In this document: positions 25,800-34,718 of the stretch, in pieces
Layout: each line of letters opens with the position of its first letter
Numbering within the stretch: the stretch's first letter is position 1
NCBI GenBank assembly: GCA_027490305.1
Contig: JAIXYI010000036.1
Coordinates: 144,989-208,988, forward strand
Reading direction: 5' to 3'
DNA length: 64,000 nucleotides
Origin: Flavobacteriaceae bacterium
GTDB taxonomy: Bacteria; Bacteroidota; Bacteroidia; Flavobacteriales; Flavobacteriaceae
Made by a program: the position numbers and the translations under genes
Notes under the pieces: model-generated
What the model saw: only the letters and a program-made list of their open reading frames with translations
Told to the model about the DNA's origin: nothing
Database searches by the model: none

Positions 25800-27602
25800 A
25801 TGAGTAAGATACGCGCAATATTGACCCAAAAGCTTTTAGTACACTTCGCCTACTTCTATCGTTATATCGGACGTAGGGTAATTTTTTCAGTGGTATTGAG
25901 CCTACTTGTAGGGATACTTGACAGCCTCGGGCTTTCGATGTTCCTTCCATTGCTTCAGATGATCGATCCGGAGAGTCCTGTAAACCCTGAAAAATTGGGT
26001 AAACTACGATTTTTGATAGACGGGATGAATGAACTTGGGTTCTCCCTTACCATCGGGTCGGTATTGATGTTCCTTTGTGTTTTCTTCGTTTTCAAAGGCT
26101 TTGCCCAATACTTCCGAAATACGTACCAGGTGGTTTTGCAACAGTATTTCATCAAGAAAATGCGGTTCCAGCTCATCCGATTGTTCGATTCCATCAGCTA
26201 CAAGTATTTCGCGATTGCAGATGCGGGACGCATCCAGAACACGCTCAGTGGTGAAGTGGATCGTGTCTCACGCGCTTACCAGACCTATTTCACCGCACTG
26301 CAAAATATCATCATGGTGATGGTATATGTCGTTTTTGCCTTTTTTCTCGATTTTAAATTTGCCCTCCTCGTTTGTGCGGGAGGTATCGTGACCAACCTAA
26401 TCTTTACCCGACTATATAAAAAGACAAAAGGCGCGTCTCGCGAACTTACGCACGAAAGCCATGTTTTTCAGAACCTGATCATCCAGCGAGTAGCGAATTT
26501 CAAATACCTGAAAGCCACGGGATCCCGTAAAGTTTACTCTAAAAAATTGTCGGATTCGGTCAGCACCATTGAGGAGAATAATCGCCGTATCGGTATATTG
26601 GGCGCCATCCTCAGCGCAAGTCGCGAACCGCTGTTGATCTTTGTGGTATCAGCCGTCATAATTGTGCAGACCCAATGGATGGGCGGTGCACTCGGTCCGA
26701 TACTCGTAGCGCTTATGTTCTTTTACCGCGCCCTTACGTATCTCATGGTAGTCCAGACGCAGTGGAACCTTTTTATCGCCGTATCAGGTTCATTGTCAAA
26801 TATGACCGAGTTTACCAATGAACTGAAACGGAACCGAGAAGAAGATGGATCGGGAGCATTCAACCGTTTCGAAAAGCAGATTGAACTTCAGGATGTGACG
26901 TTTGGCTATTCCGAAGACACACCCGTTTTACGAAGCGTGAATCTTGTTGTAGATCGCAACGAAACTATTGCTTTTGTAGGGGAAAGCGGTAGTGGGAAAA
27001 CAACACTTGTCAATCTCCTTGCAGGCCTTGTTACACCTGACAAAGGGCGCCTTATGATCGATGGTTTCGATATTCTCAGTTTAAAGCGGGACGATTACCA
27101 GTCGCGAATCGGATACATCACACAAGATCCGGCCATTTTCAATGACACCGTGTTCAATAACATCACTTTCTGGGCCGAACCAACCGAAGAAAACGAACGG
27201 CGCTTCCGCGATGCTGTCAAAAAAGCCTCGCTATTCGAGGTTATTGAAGCTATGGAGTCAAAAGAGCAGACCGTACTGGGGACTAATGGTGTCAACCTGA
27301 GCGGCGGACAGAAACAACGGATATCGATTGCCCGAGAGCTATATAAGGACATTGACATCCTGATTCTGGATGAGGCTACCTCTGCCCTTGACTCAGAGAC
27401 GGAGCGCGCTATTCAGGAAAATATAGATAACCTGAAAGGAACCTACACTATCCTGATCGTGGCGCACCGACTGTCGACTGTCAGAAATGCCGACCGAATA
27501 GTATTGATGGAAAAAGGGAGCATACAGCATACAGATACTTTCACAGGACTGATGGAGTCTTCCCCTAATTTCGCAAGAATGGTTAAATTGCAGGAGTTAT
27601 AA
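25800..27602 (+). CDS. ABC transporter, fused permease and ATPase (PglK/MsbA-like)
   Basis: The 600-residue protein has an N-terminal six-helix exporter domain (1 to about 330) and a C-terminal ATPase with Walker A GESGSGKTT, signature LSGGQKQR and Walker B ILILDEATSALD plus H-loop AHR. The half-transporter dimerises. Its place inside a polysaccharide cluster that shows no MATE-type Wzx flippase suggests it flips the lipid-linked repeat unit, as PglK does. This role is inference. The start codon directly follows the stop of the preceding gene. Confidence 0.9.
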   Translation: MSKIRAILTQKLLVHFAYFYRYIGRRVIFSVVLSLLVGILDSLGLSMFLPLLQMIDPESPVNPEKLGKLRFLIDGMNELGFSLTIGSVLMFLCVFFVFKGFAQYFRNTYQVVLQQYFIKKMRFQLIRLFDSISYKYFAIADAGRIQNTLSGEVDRVSRAYQTYFTALQNIIMVMVYVVFAFFLDFKFALLVCAGGIVTNLIFTRLYKKTKGASRELTHESHVFQNLIIQRVANFKYLKATGSRKVYSKKLSDSVSTIEENNRRIGILGAILSASREPLLIFVVSAVIIVQTQWMGGALGPILVALMFFYRALTYLMVVQTQWNLFIAVSGSLSNMTEFTNELKRNREEDGSGAFNRFEKQIELQDVTFGYSEDTPVLRSVNLVVDRNETIAFVGESGSGKTTLVNLLAGLVTPDKGRLMIDGFDILSLKRDDYQSRIGYITQDPAIFNDTVFNNITFWAEPTEENERRFRDAVKKASLFEVIEAMESKEQTVLGTNGVNLSGGQKQRISIARELYKDIDILILDEATSALDSETERAIQENIDNLKGTYTILIVAHRLSTVRNADRIVLMEKGSIQHTDTFTGLMESSPNFARMVKLQEL

Positions 27603-27604
27603 GT

Positions 27605-28150
27605 ATGTCGCAACTTCGGAAACATCTTAAATTTACCTGGCGCCACAAATGGCGAGCGTTTGTCCAGCGTCGGCAGTTGGGTCAAATGGGGCGCGACGTG
27701 CATATTGACAAAGGTGTTGAATTTATGCGTTTTCCGTATAATATACAGGTGGGTGACGATGTAGTAGTGAAGGAAGGTGCCCGTATTTGTGCCTGTAATG
27801 AACGTGCCACGATTCGCATTGGAGCGCGCACTACGGTGGGTTACCATAATTTCTTTTTTGCGTCGGAGGCCATAGAGATTGGAGCAGACTGCCTCATTGC
27901 CCCCTTCGTATACATCGTTGATAGTAATCACTCTATTGCGCGTGGCGAGCTGATCAACCGACAACCCAACCAAACCGCACCGATCCGTGTTGGCAATGGG
28001 GTTTGGATTGCGAGTAATGTGACCATCCTGAAGGGCGTGACGATCGGCGACGGTGCTGTCATAGCAGCCAATTCAGTCGTAAATAAAGACATTCCACCAT
28101 TTGAGATATGGGGCGGGAGCCCTGCCAAAAAAATCAGCGAACGTGAATAA
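27605..28150 (+). CDS. Hexapeptide-repeat acyltransferase
   Basis: The 181-residue protein has left-handed beta-helix hexapeptide repeats (VGDDVVVKEGARICA, IRIGARTTVGYHNFFFASEAIEIGADCLIAPFVYIVDSNH). It ends with NGVWIASNVTILKGVTIGDGAVIAANSVVNKDIPPFEIWGGSPAKKI, the WbbJ/maltose O-acetyltransferase type. It probably O-acetylates a sugar of the polymer using acetyl-CoA. The SpsF-like gene overlaps its end. Confidence 0.88.
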   Translation: MSQLRKHLKFTWRHKWRAFVQRRQLGQMGRDVHIDKGVEFMRFPYNIQVGDDVVVKEGARICACNERATIRIGARTTVGYHNFFFASEAIEIGADCLIAPFVYIVDSNHSIARGELINRQPNQTAPIRVGNGVWIASNVTILKGVTIGDGAVIAANSVVNKDIPPFEIWGGSPAKKISERE

Positions 28151-28844
28151 ACCAACGGTTGGAGCCGTCATATTATCCCGTTTCTCTTCGAGCAGGTTGC
28201 CAGGAAAGGCCCTAATGGAAATTGATGGCAAACCTGTTTTGCTATATATCATCGAACGATTACAGAAGGTGTTGCCGCTTGACAGGATTGTGATAGCGAC
28301 TTCTGCCGAAACATCAGACGACCCGATTGCGGCCTTCTGCGAGCGTGAGCACATTGCCTGCCACAGGGGGTCGCTTGAACATGTGGCCGAGCGTTTCCTG
28401 GAAGCAGGCGAGGCGAAGGGATGGGACTACACAACCCGTATCAACGGTGATAACATATTCGTAGACACTGATGTGTTGCGAGACATGATAGCTATTGCCG
28501 AAACCGGGCAGTATGCATTTATTAGCAATGTAAAAGACCGTACTTTCCCAAAGGGGATGAGTATCGAGATTGTGCGTACGTCGGTATTCCGAAGCCTCAT
28601 GCCGACATTGTCGGCGTCGCGCGAGTACCAGGAACATGTGACACTTTATCTTTATGACCATGAAGACCAAGTGCAGCACTATTATTTTCGGAATACAACA
28701 TTACCAGAAGCTGCTGGTATCCAATTCGCGCTTGATACAAGTGAGGATTTTGATCGTACGAGCCGTATTATTGCAGCATTCAGACAGCCGCACACTGAAT
28801 ATAACCTGGCCCGGATTTATCCTATTTACCAACAGATAAGATGA
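28143..28844 (+). CDS. SpsF-like cytidylyltransferase-family protein
   Basis: The 233-residue protein starts, by homology, near GVGAVILSRFSSSRLPGKALMEIDGKPVLLYIIERL (read: VGAVILSRFSSSRLPGK), the nucleotide-binding loop of the SpsF/NeuA glycosyltransferase-A fold. A GTG at 28143, overlapping the end of the previous gene, gives a sensible N-terminus; the track ATG at 28101 lies inside that gene. TTRINGDNIFVDTDVL is the acidic metal-binding motif. SpsF proteins accompany NeuB-like enzymes in spore-coat and surface glycan loci, as here. CTP use is not proven. Confidence 0.82.
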   Translation: MNKPTVGAVILSRFSSSRLPGKALMEIDGKPVLLYIIERLQKVLPLDRIVIATSAETSDDPIAAFCEREHIACHRGSLEHVAERFLEAGEAKGWDYTTRINGDNIFVDTDVLRDMIAIAETGQYAFISNVKDRTFPKGMSIEIVRTSVFRSLMPTLSASREYQEHVTLYLYDHEDQVQHYYFRNTTLPEAAGIQFALDTSEDFDRTSRIIAAFRQPHTEYNLARIYPIYQQIR

Positions 28845-29890
28845 GTAACGCCAAGACCAGAAACGTCTTTGTATTGTCGACGGAGTACCATTTCCTCCTC
28901 GCGATGTCGATCATCGACTCCCATTTTGCCGATGTGCAATACGACAATGTGCTCGTGTTGAAGGGCCCCCGGCTCGCCAGTATAGATGACACCTCACTTC
29001 CGAACGGCATCAGTGCTATCCGCCTTCTTTTCGAAGATTCGCAGTTTAGGAAAAGACTGAAGGAAGAAGTCTTTGGTTCCCCTATCGGTAATCTTTTCGT
29101 GGTGCACACCTATCGCGCCTACGAAAGCTATGTTCTGTCGCTGGCTTCAGGCAAAACACGGATCCATCTGATGCAGGACGGATCGCTGTTCTACCATACG
29201 ATGGAAGTCAGCCTTTTCCTGAATCGCATACGCGAAACCTACATGATCTATAAAAATCTGTGGGATAAGGGAATATTGCTCAAAACCGTTCTCTATTATC
29301 CAAGACATATGCACAGGAGCCGGTTCATAAATGAACTTTGGATGACCGACCCTGAGCTTTTTGTAGACCCGAAAACCAAACTGAAGATCAACCAGGTGAA
29401 GCTATTCCCTTATCCAGAAAGTATTGAAAGATACGGACGGTGCTTTGATACGGCAAAAGGCGACTTCCGCGGTATCGAGGATTGCATGATTTATCTTGCC
29501 CCGATCATCCGTAACGAAGCCGACTTGCCGATTGAGATCGAACAGATACGGAAACTTAAGGAGAAGATAGGGAAGAAGAACCTTATCATAAAACTCCACC
29601 CGGGCGTGAAAGGTAAAGCACAGTTCAACCATCTGCAGGAAGCTTTTGGTGATGTGGTTCGCCAGGATTATATACCTGCCGAGCTCTATATTGCCAATTC
29701 CGTGCGCTCTTGCGTTGTCGGGTCGGCTTCTACAGCCTTGTTCTATAATAACCCATCTTGCCAGAATTTTGCCCTCAAGCGCTATTACCAGCGACTGGGG
29801 ATTTATGCGGCCTGGAAAAATGTGGCGCTTCCTGCCCATGTCCACCAAATCAATGAACTAGAGGATTTTGATACCATACAAATTCGATGA
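28841..29890 (+). CDS. Putative sialyltransferase-like glycosyltransferase (GT52/polysialyltransferase type)
   Basis: The 349-residue protein has no strong textbook signature, but shows the order of motifs of bacterial sialyltransferases of the GT-B type. These are an acidic-Gly motif (LMQDGSLF, about 111-118), an HP motif (IIKLHPGVKG, about 249-258) and a Ser-rich motif (VVGSASTALF, about 290-299). The N-terminus (NVFVLSTEYHFLLAMSII) also matches the polysialyltransferase pattern. It overlaps the SpsF-like gene by 4 bases and the NeuB-like gene by 4 bases. It may transfer a nonulosonic acid from a CMP donor; this is inference. Confidence 0.6.
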   Translation: MSNAKTRNVFVLSTEYHFLLAMSIIDSHFADVQYDNVLVLKGPRLASIDDTSLPNGISAIRLLFEDSQFRKRLKEEVFGSPIGNLFVVHTYRAYESYVLSLASGKTRIHLMQDGSLFYHTMEVSLFLNRIRETYMIYKNLWDKGILLKTVLYYPRHMHRSRFINELWMTDPELFVDPKTKLKINQVKLFPYPESIERYGRCFDTAKGDFRGIEDCMIYLAPIIRNEADLPIEIEQIRKLKEKIGKKNLIIKLHPGVKGKAQFNHLQEAFGDVVRQDYIPAELYIANSVRSCVVGSASTALFYNNPSCQNFALKRYYQRLGIYAAWKNVALPAHVHQINELEDFDTIQIR

Positions 29891-30912
29891 CCATGTCAAA
29901 CGCATATAAAGGAAAACACGGACCATTGTTGATCTGCGAGATCGGCGGAAACCATGAAGGAGACTTCGAATATGCCAAAAAACTGGCGCGTCTCGCCATC
30001 GAAACGGACGTAGATTACGTCAAGTTCCAGATATACACCGGAGACACGCTGGTTTCCTCAATGGAGAGCCCTGACAGGAATAAGCATTTCAAGAAGTTTG
30101 AGCTCTCACGCGAGCAGCACCTCTATCTTGCGGATATGGTAAAGGAGGCAGGTATACTCTACACCTCTTCCGTTTGGGATATCGATGCGATGCAGTGGCT
30201 GGACCCATACATTAGCTTGTATAAAATAGGCAGCGGCGACCTGAACGCGTATCCGGTGCTCCGAAAGACGGCAGAGAAAGGTAAGCCGATGATTATCTCT
30301 ACCGGTCTTGCCACCGAGCAGGAGGTACTTGACACGGTTGCTTTCCTGCAATCGGTGAATCCGGTATACCAGTCCAAGGATATGTTGGCAGTTTTGCAAT
30401 GTACGAGTATGTACCCAATTCCCGCTGCCGACGCCAATCTGAATGTGATGTCCCGCCTGCGCGAACTGACTTCGCTGACGATTGGCTATTCCGATCATAC
30501 GGAAGGCTCAAAGGCGCTTATGTATGCTGTTGCAATGGGTGCTGAAGTGCTTGAATTTCATTTTACAGATAGCCGCGAAGGTAAAGTCTTCCGTGATCAT
30601 AAAGTGTCGCTTACGCCTTCTGAAATACGGGAATTGATTGCTGAAATTGGACTTATCAGGGAACTCAAGGGAGATGCCATAAAAAAACCCGTACCGATCG
30701 AAATAGACAATGGACACGTTGCCTCTTTCCGGCGAGCTGTTTACCCGCTTCGTGATATTAAGGTCGGCGAAGTTCTCACGGAGGAAAATCTCACCGTCCT
30801 GCGGCCCAACCACGGGATAGATGCCCGCGATTACGATAAATTGATCGGTAAGAAAGTGGCCAGGGAGCTTCTCCGCCACGAAAAACTGGACTGGAGCGAT
30901 ATCTCATCATGA
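29887..30912 (+). CDS. NeuB/SpsE-family nonulosonic acid synthase
   Basis: The 341-residue protein condenses phosphoenolpyruvate with a hexose derivative to give a nine-carbon acid. It has ICEIGGNHEGDFEYAKKLARLAIETDVDYVKFQ (17-49), KIGSGDLNAYPVLRKTAEKGKPMIISTGLAT and LQCTSMYPIPAADANLNVM, then IGYSDHTEG. A C-terminal SAF (antifreeze-like) domain (AVYPLRDIKVGEVLTEENLTVLRP) ends the protein. No NeuC or PseB/H/G-type precursor gene is evident nearby. Its start overlaps the stop of the previous gene (ATGA). Confidence 0.9.
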   Translation: MTMSNAYKGKHGPLLICEIGGNHEGDFEYAKKLARLAIETDVDYVKFQIYTGDTLVSSMESPDRNKHFKKFELSREQHLYLADMVKEAGILYTSSVWDIDAMQWLDPYISLYKIGSGDLNAYPVLRKTAEKGKPMIISTGLATEQEVLDTVAFLQSVNPVYQSKDMLAVLQCTSMYPIPAADANLNVMSRLRELTSLTIGYSDHTEGSKALMYAVAMGAEVLEFHFTDSREGKVFRDHKVSLTPSEIRELIAEIGLIRELKGDAIKKPVPIEIDNGHVASFRRAVYPLRDIKVGEVLTEENLTVLRPNHGIDARDYDKLIGKKVARELLRHEKLDWSDISS

Positions 30913-32165
30913 CAAAAACGCTGACATTAGGGGATAAAGAAAGAAAACGGAAAAAAGGCCTGCTAGCCGTTTTCTTCGTTTGGCCTCTCTTGTCGGCTAT
31001 AATGGCATTCCGCGATTTCGGTAACCGCACTTCTCGCAAAACCATTATCGCTTTTTTTTCCTTCTTCGGATTTACCATGGGATTTGCCCGCGAAGGGATG
31101 GATGGTTATACGCATGCCCGAAAGTTCGAGGCCTTCATCAAGATGGACGCAGGACAGTTCAAGTTAATCATTATGAACTTCATCCTGCGCCGTAACAATG
31201 CGGAGGAGTTGGATATTTACACGACGATCATCAACTTTCTCGTTTCCAGATTTACACATTCCTATCACTGGGTATTCCTTCTGCATGCGCTTATCTTTTC
31301 CGTTTTTTCTGTGAAGTTTTTCGGGTTCGTGTATGACGAATTTGCAGGAAAGATGAACAAGAATTCCCGTATCTTTTTCATCTTGGCCTTTTTCATCATG
31401 CCCGTCACCATCGTACACGGTATCCGGTTTCCAGTGGCCGCCTGGATTTACGTTTTTGGCGTTTACAGATACCTGTCAACCGAAAAGAAAACCTACATCT
31501 GGTATTGCGCACTTGCCTGTTTCGTACACTTTAGTTTCGCGCTTGCCCTCGGGCTAATTCTCATTTATGTTGCGCTTGGAAACCGGAACTACATTTACCT
31601 TGGACTTATCGCGCTTTCGCTACTGGCGCCCAACCTAATGTATACCTACCTTTCGTCGTTTGATACATCTAATATTGGGGATAACCTCCAAGACAAACTC
31701 GAAGCCTATTCTAATAAAGATTACATCGTAAACCGAAATGAATCGCTGGAATCGCGTAACTGGTACGCCCGTCTGCGGATCCCGATCATGCAATACACAA
31801 TGATTGCAGTGGTGCTATTCATTGGTTTTTTTCGGAAGCATTACTACAATCAGGACAAGATCCAGCAGAACCTTTTCTCATTCATGTTACTGCTTCTCGC
31901 TTTCGTGAATTTCGGTTTTGCTTTCGACTCGCTCGGACGACGATTCCTGCTCATCTGGATTCTTCTCGCAGCGATCTATCTCTACCGTTTTTATCAACAG
32001 AACAATTTTGCTTATTTCAAGTCCTATACCGTGATTCTGGCTTTTCCGACGCTGCTTTGGATATTCGTCCAGACGCGTGTTGCACTTGACGTCGTCACCC
32101 CCATGTGGTTTATTGGAAATCCTGTCACTTCCCTGTTTATAGAAATGGATGTCTTTAGTAAATAA
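30909..32165 (+). CDS. EpsG-like membrane protein, probable polysaccharide polymerase
   Basis: The 418-residue protein has about ten hydrophobic segments (for example LLAVFFVWPLLSAIMAF, IFFILAFFIMPVTIVHG and FALALGLILIYVALG) and a basic N-terminus. The layout and the conserved opening (REGMDGYTHARKFE) suit the EpsG/Wzy-like family that polymerises repeat units. No other polymerase candidate is visible in the cluster. It overlaps the NeuB-like gene by 4 bases. Confidence 0.75.
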   Translation: MTKTLTLGDKERKRKKGLLAVFFVWPLLSAIMAFRDFGNRTSRKTIIAFFSFFGFTMGFAREGMDGYTHARKFEAFIKMDAGQFKLIIMNFILRRNNAEELDIYTTIINFLVSRFTHSYHWVFLLHALIFSVFSVKFFGFVYDEFAGKMNKNSRIFFILAFFIMPVTIVHGIRFPVAAWIYVFGVYRYLSTEKKTYIWYCALACFVHFSFALALGLILIYVALGNRNYIYLGLIALSLLAPNLMYTYLSSFDTSNIGDNLQDKLEAYSNKDYIVNRNESLESRNWYARLRIPIMQYTMIAVVLFIGFFRKHYYNQDKIQQNLFSFMLLLLAFVNFGFAFDSLGRRFLLIWILLAAIYLYRFYQQNNFAYFKSYTVILAFPTLLWIFVQTRVALDVVTPMWFIGNPVTSLFIEMDVFSK

Positions 32166-32203
32166 CGCCCCCAACCTTTAACACACTTCAATGCCCCTAT
32201 GAT

Positions 32204-33586
32204 ATGAAGTCTACTCCAACCATCAGCGTCTACATTACGAATTATAACTACGCAAAGTATATCGTCCATTCCGTCGAAAGCCTTCTGGCGCAGACCCTGC
32301 AGGATTTTGAGATTTTCATCATCGACGACGGTTCAACTGACAACAGCCGCGAGATCATAGAGCGTTATCGGGCGAACGAAAAGGTGACCATCATCTACCA
32401 GCAGAACAAAGGACTTAACGTCACCAACAATATCGCGATGAGGGCGGCCTCGGGAAAATACCTGATGCGTCTTGATGCAGATGATTTCCTCGAGCCGGAA
32501 GCGCTTGAGGTAATGGCAGGCATACTGGACTCTGATTCGGAACTCGGACTCGTCTTCCCCGATTATTATTATGTGGATGCCGACGGAAACCGTACGGGTG
32601 AGGAAAAGCGTCACGACTTTGACCATGAAGTATCGCTTTACGATCAGCCGGCCCACGGCGCCTGTACGATGATTCGCCTTGAATTTCTAAAAAACCTTGG
32701 TGGCTACAATGAGAGTTTTACTTGTCAGGATGGCTATGACCTGTGGATAAAGTTCATCACCCATCATAAAGTAACGAATGTAAGCCGGCCGCTTTTTTCC
32801 TACCGGCGTCACGGAAATAACCTGACGACAAACGAGCAACGTATCCTGGATACCCGTAAACGGATCAAGGACCTCCATATCGAAACGAGCGCGATGCGCC
32901 TCCCGCATACGTTGGCGGTGATCCCGGTGCGGAACACGTTTATAAAAGGTGTGAATTGGCCCTTGTTTGATAGGGACGGCGAAACGGTGCTCGAAGCCTG
33001 TATCCGCAAAGTGAAAGCTTCCAACCGCATCGCTGAGGTAGTGGTTACCACTTCCGACACCGAAATTCTGGATTTTCTGCGAGGTAAGGATTTATCTGGG
33101 GTAACCGTGATTGAGCGTCCGGAAGCCTTCGCAAAGGTCAACGAAACCCTGAACAGAACGTTCGATCATGTGTTGACGCAATTGGCCGGGCGCGGCGTCT
33201 TTCCAGAGGCCCTGATGTCTGTAGCAATCGAATATCCCTTCCTTACAACAGATATGGTGGATGATGCCGTTAACACCCTTTCGATATTTAAGGCAGATTC
33301 GCTATTGAGCGTACGTCCTGACAACAGGATGTATTACCAACACGTCGGGCATGGTATGGCGCCATTGCTGGATCAGGAAAAGTTTACAAAACTGGAGCGC
33401 GAAGCACTTTACAAAGGAGCCGGTGGTATCATGCTGTCTACCGTCGACAGTTTCCGGAAGCGCGGACGTATGATTGCCGGCAAGGTCGGTCATATCGTCG
33501 TTGACCAGACGCGCAGTTTTGGCATATTTGGAGAGTTCGACCTCGAAGTATATCGTGCCCTGTATCAATCTCATAAAAACGCCTGA
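32204..33586 (+). CDS. GT2 glycosyltransferase fused to a cytidylyltransferase-like domain
   Basis: The 460-residue protein has an N-terminal family 2 glycosyltransferase (1 to about 235) with FIIDDGSTDNS (38-48), LDADD (90-94) and CQDGYDLWIKF. Residues 236-460 look like a NeuA-type cytidylyltransferase. LAVIPVRNTFIKGVNWPLFDRDGETVLEACIRKVKASNRIAEVVVTTSD aligns in outline with the IPARxxSKxxxxKN opening, and DSLLSVRP follows, but the SK motif is altered (RNTFIKG). The second half may activate the nonulosonic acid made by the NeuB-like enzyme, or be degenerate. Confidence 0.82.
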   Translation: MKSTPTISVYITNYNYAKYIVHSVESLLAQTLQDFEIFIIDDGSTDNSREIIERYRANEKVTIIYQQNKGLNVTNNIAMRAASGKYLMRLDADDFLEPEALEVMAGILDSDSELGLVFPDYYYVDADGNRTGEEKRHDFDHEVSLYDQPAHGACTMIRLEFLKNLGGYNESFTCQDGYDLWIKFITHHKVTNVSRPLFSYRRHGNNLTTNEQRILDTRKRIKDLHIETSAMRLPHTLAVIPVRNTFIKGVNWPLFDRDGETVLEACIRKVKASNRIAEVVVTTSDTEILDFLRGKDLSGVTVIERPEAFAKVNETLNRTFDHVLTQLAGRGVFPEALMSVAIEYPFLTTDMVDDAVNTLSIFKADSLLSVRPDNRMYYQHVGHGMAPLLDQEKFTKLEREALYKGAGGIMLSTVDSFRKRGRMIAGKVGHIVVDQTRSFGIFGEFDLEVYRALYQSHKNA

Positions 33587-33587
33587 C

Positions 33588-34718
33588 ATGAAATGGGGCG
33601 ACAGGATCAAAACCCATCTTTATAACGCTAAGGGATGGCATACCAGGCGTAAGATCGTTGTCTTCGAAAGTGACGACTGGGGATGTCTTCGTGTGCCACC
33701 AAAAGACGAGTTCGAACGTCTTGCAAAACACATTCCAAGCGTGCGTAAAAATGCCTTCAACCGCGTTGACGGACTTGAGACCCAGGACGACCTCGAACGG
33801 CTTTTCGATTTGCTTGGTTCGTTTCGCGATATACACGGAAACCCGGCGGTACTAACCGCTAACTTCGTAACGTGCAATCCAGATTATAAAGCCATAAAGG
33901 AAAGTGGTTTTGAGCATTTTATAGTGGAGGACTTTCCACTGGCCTACAGTCGTACGTCTGGCGCTGAAGGGAATAAGGAACTCGTGTCTAAAGGAATCGC
34001 CGATGGTTGTTTCTTCCCGCAGTTCCATGGCCGTGAACACGTGCAGGCGGAAGCCTGGCTACGTGACCTGTTCGAAGGGAACGAGCGTACACGTATAGGT
34101 TTCGATCACCATTTTTTTGCGTTCAACCGCAATGAAGCGGCTTCACGCAGTTACCTCTCGGCCTTCGACGCAGCTAACATCGATGAATTGGCGCCTGTGG
34201 CAGAACGTATTCGCGATGGGCTCGATCGTTTCGAACGCCTTTTCGGATTCCGTTCGCGCTCTGTTATAGCGCCACAAAACACCCTGCATTATGATCTTTT
34301 TCCCGTTCTAGCTGCAGCGGGCGTAGACATTATACAAGGCGCGAGGGTAAACAAACAGTCGGCTATTCACGTGGGTGATCCCAGAACCGTCAAACGGTTT
34401 ACGGGAAGGATTACGTCGGAAGGACAACTAGACATTGCGCGGAACGTCACTTTCGAACCTTCGGCTTCCGCGGCTGATTGGGTAGAAAAAGCCCTTGCAG
34501 AAATGGCAATTGCATTTGCCTGGGGCCGTCCTGCCGTAATTTGCACCCACCGCTATAATTTCATGGGCGGAATAGAGGAAGCTAACCGTGATCGAGGGTT
34601 ACGGTCAATGGCAGAGCTGCTAAAAGCCATCCAGAAGAAGTGGCCATCGGTGGAATTCATGACAACGGTCGGACTCGCCGATACCATAAGAAAAAAGCAC
34701 AATGTGCATGAAGGATAA
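33588..34718 (+). CDS. NodB-like polysaccharide deacetylase-superfamily protein (copy 1)
   Basis: Start at MKWGDRIKTHLYNAKGW (33588), directly after the previous stop; the track start is inside that gene. The 376-residue protein has KIVVFESDDWGCLR (23-36), where the paired Asp resembles the metal-binding DD of the NodB fold. PQFHGREH (about 144-151) and AVICTHRYNF (about 316-325) follow. A clear paralogue lies at 40045-41163 with the same three motifs. It may deacetylate or hydrolyse the polymer; the activity is not established. Confidence 0.7.
   Translation: MKWGDRIKTHLYNAKGWHTRRKIVVFESDDWGCLRVPPKDEFERLAKHIPSVRKNAFNRVDGLETQDDLERLFDLLGSFRDIHGNPAVLTANFVTCNPDYKAIKESGFEHFIVEDFPLAYSRTSGAEGNKELVSKGIADGCFFPQFHGREHVQAEAWLRDLFEGNERTRIGFDHHFFAFNRNEAASRSYLSAFDAANIDELAPVAERIRDGLDRFERLFGFRSRSVIAPQNTLHYDLFPVLAAAGVDIIQGARVNKQSAIHVGDPRTVKRFTGRITSEGQLDIARNVTFEPSASAADWVEKALAEMAIAFAWGRPAVICTHRYNFMGGIEEANRDRGLRSMAELLKAIQKKWPSVEFMTTVGLADTIRKKHNVHEG

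Noticed and set aside
28101-28142. Upstream ATG start of the SpsF-like gene
   Set aside because: It would overlap the acyltransferase gene by 50 bases; the added residues (MRYGAGALPKKSAN) match another frame of that gene's end, and a GTG at 28143 fits homology.
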